A stretch of 64,000 nt of DNA from the NCBI GenBank assembly GCA_963576735.1, contig OY755191.1:14227608-14291607 (forward strand), written 5' to 3'. The stretch comes from Bedellia somnulentella (Eukaryota > Arthropoda > Insecta > Lepidoptera > Bedelliidae). Shown one piece after another: positions 1 to 11,607 of this stretch (position 1 is its first letter; every line of letters begins with the position of its first letter). Position numbers and translations under genes: made by a program. A model generated the notes under the pieces. It did no database searches. It saw only the letters and a list, made by a program, of their open reading frames with translations, and had not been told where the DNA came from.

Positions 1-227
1 TATTTTTATTCGTATTCTTTAGTTAACTGTGATAGAGTACAGATACACCCGTTTAGAGCCCTTTAGCCCCGAGAGAGTTTAGTAAACACCAAGAACTCCT
101 CCAATTTCGATGTCGGTTAATGAATGAATAGGTATCTCTTGCGCACTTTATTTTATGCCACGTAAATGCATCGTTTCGAGGGTCTCTATTTGTTTTTAAT
201 TCTATTATCTTGCTCATGAAGTACATA

Positions 228-296
228 CATTACATACATACTCACGCCGTTACTTCCCATTGGGGAGGCAGAGATGTAAAGTAAAACAAAAATAGC
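228..296 (-). mobile_element. LINE-2 3' end fragment
   Basis: A short reverse-strand copy of the terminal module of the RTE-like LINE-2 family. It has tandem TACA repeats, then the reverse complement of GGCGTGAG, then 'cccattggggaggcagag'. It is cut off after about 60 bp. Confidence 0.6.
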
Positions 297-361
297 GGTA
301 GCTGATTATTTAGGACGACAGTTTTGTTATAATCGTCGATGTTAATTAATAGAGATAGATT

Positions 362-484
362 TTTTACATACATATTCTCACGCCATTAGTTCCCATTGGG
401 GTAGGCAGAGACTATCGATCGCCACTTCGTACGATCCTGGCAAACCTCTCTAGCTTTGTTTACATCCATCAATCTTTTTACTTG
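362..484 (-). mobile_element. LINE-2 3' end fragment
   Basis: A reverse-strand copy of the last 120 bp of LINE-2. It matches the 6.9-7.3 kb copy through the region encoding the end of the ORF (CQDRxKWRSIVxAYPNGN-like) and the 3' hairpin. The 5' side stops inside the 'LMDVNEA' coding segment. Confidence 0.75.
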
Positions 485-1165
485 AAAATGTTTGAATTAC
501 ACTACCCCATATTTAATACTGGATTGAAATACGAGGCGACTAAGACCACAGCCTCACCAGGCGCGGCGATAAGTTCAAAGAAAAATCAAACATAGCCGCG
601 AAATTCAAAAAAAATTTGCATTGCTGTCATAGTGCGGTTTATACGGTCACGAACAAGTGTGCGCAAGACTAGATGGTCACATGACGCGCCCGCTGTTCTC
701 TGTGTGTGGGTGAGACATTATACGGGTAGGAGTGTGTGCGCTAGGCTAGTGTAGATAACCACAGTTTTCCATCTGATGGAGAAAGTAAGTTTTTCTGCTA
801 AAGCGGTTTTAATCTTTTTGTTTATTTCATATGGTGGATATTAAGCATTAAACTTTAATATACGAATTAATATTGAAGTAACAATCGCCGTCAAACTAAC
901 ACGCTGTATATATATATATATATACGTATGTAATAAACGGGATTTACATTCACTATTCAACATGCTGGTGTAATCACTTCTCACTACCTGACACACCAGT
1001 TAGAGCTGGCAAACTAATGATAGAAATTTTATTTCTTAATAGTTCTTGTCTTGTTGTAGTGTAAAGTGTTTCGATAATTATCTAACTTGGATGGAAAAAA
1101 ACTGCTTACGCGCATGTAGTCGCGATTATAAAAAAGGTATTTCCTAAAAAAAACAACTTTGATCT
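485..1165. other. non-coding stretch, no gene seen
   Basis: No coding signal is visible. It holds a (TA)n microsatellite at about 909-925 and otherwise AT-rich sequence. The stretch at about 640-790 is GC-richer but is not recognised. Confidence 0.5.
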
Positions 1166-1167
1166 CA

Positions 1168-1372
1168 ACATAAACGTTCATGCGTTATATCCTCGAAGGG
1201 GTAGCAGAGCTAGTAATACTTCTGAAAATCACGTACATTATTGTCCCCCAGCTGTTCAGAGTGGCCACGTTTTGCTTCCAAGTGCATTCATGTGATTGGA
1301 AGTAGTTCTATCGCCGTTTTGGTGCGATGGCACATGCATGACTAAGAACAACTTATGGGATTAAATGCACTT
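1168..1372 (-). mobile_element. SINE A, degenerate 3' half
   Basis: A reverse-strand, diverged copy of the tRNA-derived SINE A. The 3' module (acataaacgttc..., ctcgaaggggtagcagag) and the body segments 'ccacgttttgctt' and 'atcgccgttttgg' can be recognised. The tRNA-like head is missing. Confidence 0.65.
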
Positions 1373-1717
1373 GTTAGATGTTGGTTTCGTCACGTTGTTA
1401 TCCTCCTTTTTTGAAAAAACTCATTCGTGTCGCGCCTCACATTTCGAACATACTTTTCTTTGCATCGGAGGCGGTATTGCTCTCAACTTAGTTATGACAG
1501 TGGTTTTAAATTTCAATAATTTATCAAAATAATGATACTGTATGTAATCTTTAGGGGGGATCGCATCTGCGATGGCAGATCTGGGAGGGATTCGGCTAAC
1601 TACTAGACCAGGAACTTTGTCAAAACATAACAATGAATCTAAACAATCTTAGAAAGCTTTCTTCTAATCGTCAGTGCGCTCGGGGAGAAGAAAAGTATTT
1701 TTTGTATAAGTTATAAA

Positions 1718-4130
1718 AAATAGATAGATAGATAACTCGTTTATTTATGTTAACATAACACCATACAATATAAAAAAACAATACAAAAAGTGAAAAAAAC
1801 AATATTTTTGACCTAAAGATTAGTGCTATGGTAACACAAACTAGGTCCTAACTCAGCGCTTGATATTGCCAAGTGGCAAAACACTGGTTTTCAGTTAAGG
1901 CCTACACTACACTACACATAATTGAATAATATATAAACAAAAAAAAACCGTGTCTGCCACATTTGAAGCAAAATAAATAAATAATAAAGGAAAGGACAAT
2001 GAAAAAAACCAAGCTGTACATTTATACGTAAGTATATCATTATCGATTTGTTTACTGGAAGTTTACTTGCATGTGTGATAATGATAAAGTCTTTGAGATA
2101 TTAATTTTTTGTTGATTCAGAAGGAACGTTTTGTACTGTTTTTTGAAATTAAATTTATTAATATTTCACGCATTGGTGGAGGAATATTATTCCAACACTT
2201 AGTTGCATTGTAACGAAAACTTCCAGTAAAAGCTACAGTACGATGATGGATCAGTAATAAAGATGGGAGCAGGCTACGAACACAATAGAAGCTTCCAAAT
2301 GATGAATACTTCAATTTGTTAAAAAGATATTCTGGGCATTTGAACTTCATTACATCAAACATTAATGAAGCCATATATGTAAGCGCCTACGGGATTCCAT
2401 GTTAAGTGTAGAAGAACTATTCAGGTAAGGGGAGATATGACAATGTGGCAGTATACTATGGGAAAATCTATAGCAAGCATTTTGGATTCGCTGAATCTGA
2501 CGTTCTGACGTTGCTAAAAAACGTGTCCCGTACACAACATCCGCATAATTAAGTTTCGATAAAACCACAGCCTCACAAAGAGTAACGCGTGCATCTACTG
2601 TCAAATAGTCTCTTATTTTATATAATATTTTTAAACGGTAAAAACAATTTCGCATCAAATCATCTATATGTTTTTCAAAACGTAATGATCCATCAAACTC
2701 GAGTCCTAGGTTTCTTGCACTATCAACACGTTCTATTGCTTGGCCTTCAATTTGAATATCCAAATTTTGAGAAATAATTTTGCTGATATGCGTTTTACTA
2801 CCTAGAACCATATATTTCGTTTTGAGAGGATTTAGTAATAGAGCGTTTCTGTTGCACCACGTTGTTATTGACCCAAGATCTTCGTTCATGTCAGAGACTG
2901 CGCGTTGTATATTACTAGGCACCTCCGATATGTAAAGCTGAGCATCATCTCATATAAGTGAAATCTGCAGTTTTTTATACATTTCACTATGTCAGCCGTA
3001 TAAATTATGAACAAGAGAGGGCCTAGTATGGATCCTTGTGGAACACCGTGCGTAACTACCCTTGGTCGTGAGACCATTTTTTCTCCATTACTCGTTTGAA
3101 GTTTAACAGATTATATCCGCTCACTCAAGTAGCTGTCAAACCAGTTTATGCATGCTAAGTCAAGTAGTATGACAACTTAGACAAAATAAGTGGCCTAAAA
3201 ATACTATCAAATGCTCGGGAGCAATCAAGGAGCGTTAAAAGTGTACCACGTCCATTATCTTGGTCAGCCAGTATGTTATCAGCCAAGTCCAGTAATGCAG
3301 TTACAGTACCACGACCTCTACGAAAGCCAGACTGAAGCGGAGGTAGTATTTCATTCATTTCGACATACTTGACCAGCTGTAAATAAATAACCTTCTCCAA
3401 AATCTTCGACAAAAATGTCAAAACTAATAGGTCTTAAATCAGTGTACTCCTTTGGTTGACTAATTTTAGGCATTGGATTTACTATGCCGTCTTAAATATA
3501 CGTGAAACTGTAGAAGTAGCAATAGAACAATTTATCATAGTAGTTATAGCTGTGAGTTTGGTACTGTAAGCAAGATCATCTCCCTACTGATACCATCAAT
3601 TCCTGTGGCATTAGACGGTATTGACTTAATTATTTTAAGAACCTCAGATTCTGTTACTTGTCGTATGGTAAAAGTGACTGAGCTGAAACGATTATACTCA
3701 AAATAAGTCAAGTCAGATAGTTGCACAGTATTCAAAGCAGGTAAATTAAGAAAATTATCGTTAATTTTATCGGAATTATAGAGAAAATCGGGCAACCTTT
3801 TACTATTAGTCGAATCAACCAGTATTTTATTCTTTATATTACTCCAAAATTGCTTACTATCTTTTACATTAGAATTTACCAAATTATTATAATATTGTCT
3901 TTTTTCTTCCTGTATAGTTTTCAGAACATTTATTTTATCATTTTTGTAACAATATCTATCAAGGTCTGTATTAGATTTTTTATATTTTTGCAGAGATTTG
4001 TCACGGTCTAGAATCATAGTTTTTAGGTTTTCTGTGATCCAGGGTAGAGACTTAGGCTTTAATGTTACTGTCTTCATTGGAGCGAACTTATCAAACATAC
4101 ACTTTTAGTTTTATATATTATATAACAAGC
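1718..4130 (-). mobile_element. decayed Jockey/CR1-like LINE (RT remnant)
   Basis: A reverse-strand non-LTR retrotransposon remnant, 5'-truncated. Successive broken frames give a linker/pre-RT segment (4098-3544), RT blocks with 'LLDCSRAFDSI' (3421-3155), '[16 protein letters not shown]' (3077-2886), a thumb-like region with 'LNYADVVYG' (2922-2362) and a C-terminal piece (2374-2117). The FADD-type catalytic block falls in a frameshifted zone near 2940. The 3' end at about 1718 carries a short tandem GATA/TCTA tail. Frames change at least four times, so the copy is dead. The family assignment rests on motif order only; Jockey and CR1 groups are hard to separate by eye. Confidence 0.8.
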
Positions 4131-4134
4131 ATAT

Positions 4135-4345
4135 CGCTTAACAGCCTTGGCAGCTCAGTGGGTAAGAGGAATTCTACCACTGATGCATCGATTTGTTGAT
4201 TTAAACTAGTAGGGCCTACACTAATGTGCCTCTTCCTAATTCATAGCTGCGGCTGCAGGGCTTATTTATCAAGGGTTGAAAGTATCGTAAGTAACATGTC
4301 TGAGTTGTGTCACATGACAGTGTATGTGTACAAAGCACTAAGTCT
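4135..4345 (+). mobile_element. SINE A, variant with tRNA-like head
   Basis: It starts with a tRNA-like A box (TTGGCAGCTCAGTGGGTAAG), and the body segment matches the SINE A core 'gtcacatgacagtgtatgtgtac'. The B box is poorly preserved and the 3' hairpin module is missing. Confidence 0.6.
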
Positions 4346-4430
4346 CATGAACGTGCATTCACACTCACACTCTATGAATGAAATGAAAATCTTTAGAGTA
4401 AAAATTGTTATAAATTGTATTTATTTACAA

Positions 4431-4585
4431 CTCGCTTTCCGCCCACGGTTTCGCCCGCGTAGAACTTTGGTTGGGACTTTTTACTATACGTCTGCAAAAT
4501 TTCAAAGCAATCGGTTCAGTAGTTATAGTGTGAAAGCGGAACAAACAAACAAACTCACTTTCCTATTTATAATACTATATAAGGA
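4431..4585 (-). mobile_element. short Helitron-like element
   Basis: Read on the minus strand it starts TCCTTATATAGTATTATAAA and ends in a GC-rich stretch (acgcgggcgaaaccgtgggc) followed by GCGAG, a mutated form of the expected CTAG. The body matches the 41.8-kb element ('ccgattgctttgaaattttg'). The absence of terminal inverted repeats and the 5'-TC terminus agree with Helitron structure. Confidence 0.7.
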
Positions 4586-4867
4586 TTTCAAAAATATACA
4601 TGAGGAAATATGGTAAAGAGTTTCTTGTCGTCTTCTTCTCTTTACAAAACACTTAGGAAGCGATGTAAATTCAATTTAATTTTAATTTAATTGACGTTGA
4701 GTAAATAACATTTTTGTTTTAACACTTAATAAAAAAAATTGATCTTGATTTTTGATTTGAAGCAAAACATGGGTTCTCTGACACTAGGTGACATAAATGG
4801 CATGTGATTTTCATAATATTCGTATATCTACCTCCCCTTGGGAATATATGGCGTCAACAAGAGTAAA

Positions 4868-5092
4868 GAGTCAACAGCGGCAACCGTGATAGATCAGTAA
4901 GTAGAACACTGCATATCGTGCAGGACCTACATCAATTTGCCTTTTCTGAAGACATATGTGTGGTTAATTTATCATGGTTGTTAACGGTGAGGGAAAACAT
5001 CGCGAATAACCCACTTGGCAGAGTTGTACTTAGTCATGTCATGTTACAGTGTATTCGTAAAAACGGCGATAGGCCTGCTCCGTATCACGTGA
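4868..5092 (+). mobile_element. SINE A, 3'-truncated
   Basis: It begins GGCAACCGTGATAGATCAGT, the same start as the full copies at 24.8 and 35.5 kb, and runs through the body to 'tatcacgtgagtacattgtcca'. A deletion removes the B-box region after 'atcgtgcag'. Confidence 0.8.
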
Positions 5093-5547
5093 GTACATTG
5101 TCCACAACCCCCTCTTTCCCACTGGGCAAGTGCCCAGGGCCCCGTGATCGATAGGGGCCCCCTCGTCTCTGCTAGATCACGAAACGACAACTGTCATTTA
5201 TTGCTGAAATACTTTTTTGATTCGTATACATCGAACCTAAATTACTGACTACAATACTTACCAATTTGGTAACAGCTTACCCAAAAATTAGGCTTTCCGA
5301 TTTCAGCATGCTTAGATAAATTCAAATATATAAAAATACAATTTAAAGGTATACTAAGTACGCAAAATTCTCTAAAAGTTATTTGCATCATATCTCGATT
5401 TCTGATGCGTTGTTCTCCAGATATTTAATAAACAAAATATAAAAAGAACTATTTTTTTACAACCGAAATTAAATATATACGCTTTTGTTTACAAATAGTA
5501 AATAGCGAGGAATTTCTAAAAAACCGGACAAGAGCGAGTCGGCTCGC

Positions 5548-5940
5548 GCACTAAGGGTTCCGTTCTATCATCTATATAGAAAATCACGCTTCTGTGATGT
5601 TCTGTATGGGAGCCCCTTTAATATTGACTTTAATGTCCTTTAAATATTTATTTTGAAAGGTAAAATATAAGTCAATATTCTGTGAAAATATTAAGCGTCT
5701 AATTGTTACCGTTTTTTGTATTGCCCAAAAAAAACGAAAAAAACACATTTATTGTACGGGGACCAACCTGAATATTTTAGTGTTTGTCGTTATAGCGGCA
5801 ACGGAAATATTTGTGAAAATTTCAACTTTCTAGCTATCACGGTTTACGAGATACAGCCTGGAGACGGACAGACAGACAGCGGAGGCTTAGTAATAGGGTC
5901 CCGTTTGTGTTACGGAACCCTACGAACGATTCTACTGGCC
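5548..5940. repeat. dispersed repeat with AGGGTTCCGT ends
   Basis: The left side has CTAAGGGTTCCGTTC and the right side GTTACGGAACCCTACG, so the ends form an imperfect inverted repeat. The inner segment 'gacggacagacagac...gggtcccgttt' resembles a repeat that I recall as widespread in Lepidoptera (from memory, unchecked). No gene is seen. Confidence 0.5.
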
Positions 5941-6019
5941 TAATAGCTGTAGATATACAAAAAATATTTGTTAAAGTAATTTTTCGAATTATTAATTGTT
6001 AAAGGGCTGAGGTTCTAGT

Positions 6020-6545
6020 TCGACAACAGACATCGCTAAGATCTACTCGGAAGATATTTGAATTGCCTGTGGCATCTTTTAAAAAGGCAATTAAAACCAT
6101 GCTTTTAAAGAAATCTTACTACAGTGTTTAAGATTTTTTAAACGACAAGGACCCAACGCGCACATGACCGTGTCCGTAAAGCTATAAATCTTCCCTCGTT
6201 ATTCCTAGGAATAATTGTCTGGTGAGGATTTTTCTTCTCACGTTATGTGATTGGTTTTTTGTGATGGACAATTTATTTTAAATATGTCAAACTAGCGTTT
6301 GGTTTTGTCGCATAGAAAATCTTTTATAAAGTAAAAACATGTAAATAAACTAAAATTGTACAAACCATGTTTTGAAAAAATGAAAAAATGTGAATGTAAA
6401 GAGTTTCTTTGTTGCTTCTTCTCTTTACGAACACCTTCCGAAGCAACGGACTAATGATAATTTTAAAAAATTTGGCGTTCAAAAAATATTAGTATTTAAT
6501 TTAATTTTGAAAAATAAACTTTTTGAATATTTTTTTTGATCGTGA
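6020..6545 (+). mobile_element. LINE-1w 3' end fragment
   Basis: The last 500 bp of the CR1/Jockey-type LINE also found at 38-40 kb and 51-57 kb (called LINE-1w here). It starts inside the ORF2 C-terminus ('[12 protein letters not shown]'-like coding) and covers the same 3' UTR, including the GTAAAGAG...CTCTTTAC hairpin near 6398-6428. It is 5'-truncated. Confidence 0.85.
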
Positions 6546-6689
6546 CAGGGTCGAAAAATGAATCTGGAAACTTGCTTATCTACTTTCTTTATTTATTCTA
6601 ACAAAATAGTGTTTTGTCAAAGTCATAGGGGGGCCCCATTATCCTCATATGCCCAGGGCCTCCGATAAGTTAAAGACGGCTTTGATTGT

Positions 6690-6802
6690 CCAAGCAAAAC
6701 GGTGGTACTCTAAACACCAGGTGACAATGTAACGTTATGTTCTGAAGTGTTGGTACCTCCGCCAATCCCTTTGGGGATACACGGCGTGAACGTTTGAATG
6801 AG
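6690..6802 (+). mobile_element. SINE A 3' half
   Basis: It covers 'aagcaaaacggtggtactct' to 'ggcgtgaacgttt', the 3' half of SINE A including the terminal hairpin module (aatccctttggggat). Confidence 0.75.
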
Positions 6803-6854
6803 AACTCGTAGAAAATGAGAAAAGCGCTGAACTATTAATGTATTTTATAAAACA

Positions 6855-7492
6855 ATGGGACAGTGTACCTACTGCTATCGCCGTTTTGCACGAATACACT
6901 GTCACATGACTAAGTAAGTAAGTAATTTGTAATGTTAGATTATGTGACCGAGTGAGAAATAGTGTTATTCGTGAAAAGTGTGGTGTGAAAGATGATATTG
7001 TAAGAAAGATAGAAAAAGGAATGTTGAGATGGTTTGGGCACATAGAGAGGATGGATGATAGAAAATTGGTAAAAGGGATCTATAGAGCTAGTGTGGATGG
7101 TAATGTTAGTAGAGGACGACCACGGAGAACACACTTGGACCAAATTGAGAGTGTGCTCAAAAAGGCTGGCGTCCGAAGTATGAAGAATAAAAGAGCATGT
7201 ATGAAAAGATTGATGGATGTAAACGAAGCTAGAGAGGTTTGTCAGGATCGTGCGAAGTGGCGATCAATAGTCTCTGCCTACCCCAATGGGAACTAATGGC
7301 GTGAGTATATGTATGTATGTATGTATGACTAAGTAAAACTCAGCCATGTGGGTTTCCTCACAATGTTTTCCCTCACCGTTAACAACCATGATAAATTTAC
7401 CTCACGTATGTCTTTATAAAAGGCAAATCGGTGTACGTCAAGTCGTCTGCACGATAAGCGGTGTTCTACCCACTGAGCTATCAAGTCTTCAA
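6855..7492 (-). mobile_element. SINE A split by a LINE-2 insertion
   Basis: Reverse-strand SINE A body at 6855-6916 and 7326-7492. The two halves join across 'ATGACTAAGTA', which is present on both sides of the LINE-2 fragment at about 6917-7325 and is the target duplication of that insertion. Confidence 0.75.
6917..7325 (+). mobile_element. LINE-2 (RTE-like) C-terminal and 3' end
   Basis: A 5'-truncated copy encoding the last about 114 residues of an RTE-like ORF. The peptide has the conserved [10 protein letters not shown] motif, an [11 protein letters not shown] basic stretch, '[17 protein letters not shown]' and a C-terminal [12 protein letters not shown]. After the stop come the CCCC-aatg-GGGA hairpin, GGCGTGAG and a (TATG)n tail. 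An 'ATGACTAAGTA' direct repeat flanks it. The RT and endonuclease are missing, so it cannot move itself. Confidence 0.85.
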
Positions 7493-7670
7493 TACGAGTT
7501 CATTTATAAATATCAAAATCTACTCAGTTTTGGTCGTTTAGTAGATTAAAATCTAAAATATAGATTATTCGTGGGTTCCAACCATATTTCTCATCAATCA
7601 CATGAAAAGTCTCAGATCCTTAGTGAACCACGTACTAAGTACGACATACGCGAGTAGAAATGGGTCAATG

Positions 7671-7941
7671 CTGTGCTAGTGTAGTGCCGGCTATGCTGTG
7701 TAGTGCCAGCTCAGAATAGCACTACCCCATTTCTTCCGGTGGGTGTACGTAAAAGGCGACTAACGGTATAGGGGTTTTAAAGGGATTTTTGGGCGATGCG
7801 GTTGGAGACCCATCACCAAGAATCTTTATTTCACCATCTAATCCCCACGTAACTTCCAAAAGTGGCTGAGGAATTTCTAATTCCTTAGCTCTGGCTACCC
7901 CTTCTAGGGATTTATAGTTGTGAGTATATGTATATGTATGT
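7671..7941 (+). mobile_element. SINE B
   Basis: A near-complete copy with a 13-bp target duplication AAATGGGTCAATG (7658-7670 and 7942-7954). It starts with the family head 'gtgtagtgcc...gcactacccc' and ends 'gtgagtatatgtatatgtatg'. The head contains a partial internal duplication. Confidence 0.9.
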
Positions 7942-8233
7942 AAATGGGTCAATGTCAGCTATATAGAAAATTACCTTATTATTTACCTTGTATAGATCAG
8001 TCAGAATCAGAACCACGCCAAATAATTTGTAACTTATCTAGTTTTATGAGTGAGTTTATTTTTTTTTTACACAGGCTGGCAACGGTGGCTGAATTTTTTG
8101 AAAATGTATCCGTGTGTTCGTTCAAATCAGTTATAGCCTCTTTTAAATGATTTTACTGTCCAGGCCAGAATATCTCATGACAAGACTTCACCTTTCTTCG
8201 TTATAAAAGTACTCAATATTGGCATTTTATTGA

Positions 8234-8486
8234 ACATACATACATATACTCACGGCTATAAATCCCAAGAAGGGGTAGCCAGAGCTAAGGAACTAGAAGT
8301 TTCTCAGCCACTTTTAGAAAGTTGAGTGGGGAAAAGATGGCAAAATAAAGGTTGTTGGTGATGGGTCTCCAACCGCATCGCCCAAAAATCCCTTAAAAGC
8401 CCCAACACCGTTAGTCGCCTCTTACGTACACCCACCGGCAGAAATGGGGTAATGTTATTCTAAGCTGACACTACACAGCAAAGCAC
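8234..8486 (-). mobile_element. SINE B
   Basis: Reverse-strand full-length copy, from 'catatactcacggctata' to 'gctgacactacacagca'. It contains the B-box-like GGTTGGAGACC (reverse complement seen as ggtctccaacc). Confidence 0.9.
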
Positions 8487-9050
8487 ATTTTATTTAAGAA
8501 CCATTATATTTGTAATAACTTAATTTTAGCAGTTTCAAAGCATTTACCAACAATTTAAAAAAGTTGTTCTGTATTTTTCGGATTAATTATACATTTTATA
8601 AAATAATCCCCAGGTGTTGTGCATAACAGTCTTGCTTGATCTTAGCAGAAGGCTTCTTTGATTTAAAACTTGCGTATACAACTCATATTCAATACTGTTT
8701 TATTTCTAATGATTTTTATTGTTATGTTATAAAATTGCTGCAATGAGAGAAGCTACCGCTATCTTGCGAATAACGTTTCTTTACGTTTTAAAATGGCCAC
8801 CAATATGTTTCTAGTTAAATTTACTTTCGAGCAATCATATTATTATATAAACAAGACGTTTTGAGTTAATATAATGGATATACTGGAGCAAGTAACTAGT
8901 GTAATGTAAATGCGGCTTTGCTCTTAAAGTATCACGTCAATCATCAATAAAATTGATATTTTGTCAACTAACTTTCATTCATTCTTTTCTTTCATTTCAT
9001 TTCATTCATTTAACCAAATTCTCAATGATAATCAACACTGACGAAGGCAG
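8487..9050. other. non-coding stretch, no gene seen
   Basis: AT-rich sequence with no recognisable gene. It ends in short TTCAT repeats just before the LINE fragment. Confidence 0.4.
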
Positions 9051-10390
9051 TATTTATCTGATAGATTTATAACAAAATTTTTGCAATCTTCGTCTCATCC
9101 TTTACTTCCATCTTTACAATCTCTTTCACTAAAAGTGGGAACCAGCCGTTATTGGTCTCACAAGTCCCTTCCACGTGTTTTTCAAAGTATAAATAAATTT
9201 AATCATTCCCTTTCTTCGTTAGTCAGATATCAATCGAATCCCATATTTTCTACTCAATTTGCTTGTTTAATTTACCTCCCAGAAATCATTTTAAATTTAG
9301 GTATAGAAAGAGAGTCCCTCTCTCCTGATACGGAACTAAAATATAAAATTGATGTTCTTTGGAAAGATTGGCTTGTCATTTATACTGATGCATCTAAACT
9401 TTTGAACTCAGAGTGCGTTGGATCCGCTGTTTGGATTCCCTCTCGCAAAATAATTTTGAGCATGAAATCTCCTGTCCATTCTTCAGTTTTTACTGGAGAA
9501 ACTCTTGCTATTTTAGAAGCCGTCAAATTCATTGAATCCCATTCCATTAATAAAGCGGTTATTTTTACAGACTCAAAAAGCTGTCTACAAGCTTTACAAT
9601 CAAATCAATTTCATGCCAAAACCAAATTTCCATTAATCCTCGATTTGAAAACTGCTTTACATCGATGTTTCCTTAATAACCTTAAAATAGTCTTAGCTTG
9701 GATTCCTAGCCATTGTGGCATTTCAGGGAACACTCATGCCGATTCTGCAGCCAAGATTGCTTGTGATTCAGGAATTGATACCAATAAACTTTATTCTCAT
9801 GACCTAGTAGCCCAATCATCAGTATTCCTTAAAAATTCTTGGTCTGAAAATTGGAAACATTCTATTCAGTTTAAAGGAAAATTTTACGCGGGTATTCAAC
9901 CGGAAATTCCCTCTAAGCCTTGGTTTTTTAAATATAAACAATGCTCAAAGACATCTACCTCTACCATATGTAGAATGAGACTAGGGCATTGTTGTTCTCC
10001 AGTTTTTCTCGCTAAAATCAAAATTAAAGATAATTCGTTATGTGAATGTGGACTTGAGGAAGGAACTTTGGATCATTTATTTTTTAACTGTTCAAAATTA
10101 ACGACATCATTTTATGATATTCTCCCTTCTTCTATTCCTAAACCTACTAACATGATAAATGTGTTATCACTTGTTCATACTGACTTTGTGAAAACTTTAA
10201 GTTATTTCATATCTTCTAATGGAATTAAATTATAATATCATAGATCAAATTCCTAAAAAAATATTATCTATTTTTATTTCTATATGTCATCTTAAAATAT
10301 ACATATATTTGTATCTATTAATCTCTTTCTGACTCTAAGATATTTAAAAACAGTAATAATTAAATTTCGTTTTTATCGGACTTATTTCAA
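9050..10390 (+). mobile_element. LINE 3' part with RNase H domain
   Basis: An open frame (about 9081-10235) encodes the C-terminal part of a non-LTR retrotransposon ORF2 that carries RNase H. The four acidic positions are visible: IYTDAS (D), FTGETLAI (E), FTDSKS (D) and HADSAA (D). 'WIPSHCGISGN' is the usual block near the last Asp. A C-terminal Cys/His cluster (CRMRLGHC, CECGLEEGTLDHLFFNC) follows, as in I/R1/Loa-type elements. The RT and endonuclease are missing through 5' truncation. The RNase H frame has no stop over about 380 codons, suggesting a fairly young copy. Confidence 0.85.
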
Positions 10391-10462
10391 AAAGTAAGCT
10401 GTTTCTATTTCACTCTGACGCTGGCAGAATGTATAAACTGTATACGAGGGCCAATGAACAAG

Positions 10463-10983
10463 CAGTGATGCCAACTTGGGGGTGTTCACCCCAAATTTAG
10501 GGGGAAGAACTGTTGAAAGGGGGATTTTTAGGGGCAGGAATATTTTAGGGGTTTATATAGGGGATTTTTTTAGTCCTAGGTACTGAGATGGCATTTTATA
10601 AAATTAAAACAGTTGTATTGTTTTACGAACGGTGTCTTAATTTTAGAATACATTGTGATTATCATCATCATCGTCAGAAACAGCTAGCCACTTTTTCCCC
10701 TTAATAATATAAATATATATTATTTAAAAAAGTGAGTTTCGAAAAGATGGTAATATAAAGGTGGTTGGTGATGGGTCTCTATCCTCATCGCTCAAAAATC
10801 CCTGCATCAATACCGTTTGTCGCCTCTTATGTACACCCACTGAAAGAAATGGGGCAGTGCTATTCTAAGCCGACACAACAGCACAGTTTTTTTGTAGACA
10901 TAACCATTTAAAAAACCTAGGGGTTTTTAGGGGTATTTTAGGATTTTCTTGGGGGATTTTGTCTGTAAGGGTTGGCAACACTG
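10463..10983. mobile_element. hAT-type non-autonomous element upstream of nischarin
   Basis: The ends are CAGTGATGCCAACTT and, inverted, CAGTGTTGCCAACCC, which fit the hAT terminal consensus. A perfect 8-bp duplication TGAACAAG flanks it (10455-10462 and 10984-10991). Subterminal G-runs (TTTAGGGGT) face each other. No transposase is encoded. A SINE B fragment sits inside. The element ends about 180 bp before the nischarin start codon. Confidence 0.9.
10732..10887 (-). mobile_element. SINE B fragment
   Basis: Reverse-strand 5' two-thirds of SINE B, nested inside the hAT-type element. The 3' tail side is cut at 'gaaaagatggtaatataaag'. Confidence 0.8.
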
Positions 10984-11099
10984 TGAACAAGATAATAATA
11001 ATCAACACTGTCTGTCACAGATTACAATATAGATACTACGCTGTCTGTAGTGTTTTTTAAAAAGTTTTGTGGACATTTCAATTGTACTAAAATATATTA

Positions 11100-11136
11100 A
11101 AAACACTTATCCTTCTTGGGTATGGGTAAGTGTTTT
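11100..11136. promoter_or_regulatory. strong hairpin 30 nt before the nischarin ATG
   Basis: AAAACACTTATCC and GGGTAAGTGTTTT pair over 13 positions (one G-T) around an 11-nt loop. The structure ends 30 nt before the start codon, so it lies in the probable 5' UTR or core promoter. Its function is unknown. Confidence 0.5.
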
Positions 11137-11166
11137 AGTCTTTTGACATTGTAAAATTGTACAGAA

Positions 11167-11607
11167 ATGTCGTCGTTTGTGAATTACAGAGAAGAAACTT
11201 GTGTGGGCATTGACGAGACTTTTAATAAAGATGGTGTGACTTTTTACAAAATAACTGTAAAAGTTGGTGCTGTTACTTGGAGCGTTAATCATAGGTTTAG
11301 AGATTTCGTGGAATTGCACGACAAGTTAGTGAGTGATTACAATGTAGCAAAAGATCTGTTACCTCCAAAGAAAGTTATAAGGAACAAAACTCCAAAGTTT
11401 ATCGAGCAACGTCGTGAAGCACTCAATGAATATTTAAGGAAAGTGCTAAATTATCTTCGCCTGACAATGCCTGTGGAGTTTGCACACTTTCTGGATTTCC
11501 ATGTATATGACATATTTTTTTTGCTGCAAGAATTGGCAAAGAAATTCTATTTAGAAGGCGATTCGTTGTTGTTAAGTGAAAAGACACATAAATTTACACC
11601 TCTTCAG
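11167..11607 (+). CDS. NISCH: nischarin exon 1 (PX domain)
   Basis: 147 codons from ATG to CTTCAG, donor gtatat, phase 0. It encodes the PX domain and the following helix 'VYDIFFLLQELAKKFY'. The reading frame continues only two codons into the intron before a stop, which confirms the splice. Confidence 0.93.

Noticed and set aside
4224..4616. 130-codon open frame
   Set aside because: Runs through a SINE A fragment and a Helitron read in the wrong orientation.
5095..6690. larger transposon delimited by 'tgcccagggcc' words
   Set aside because: The two words are in direct, not inverted, orientation, and no clear ends or target duplication were found.
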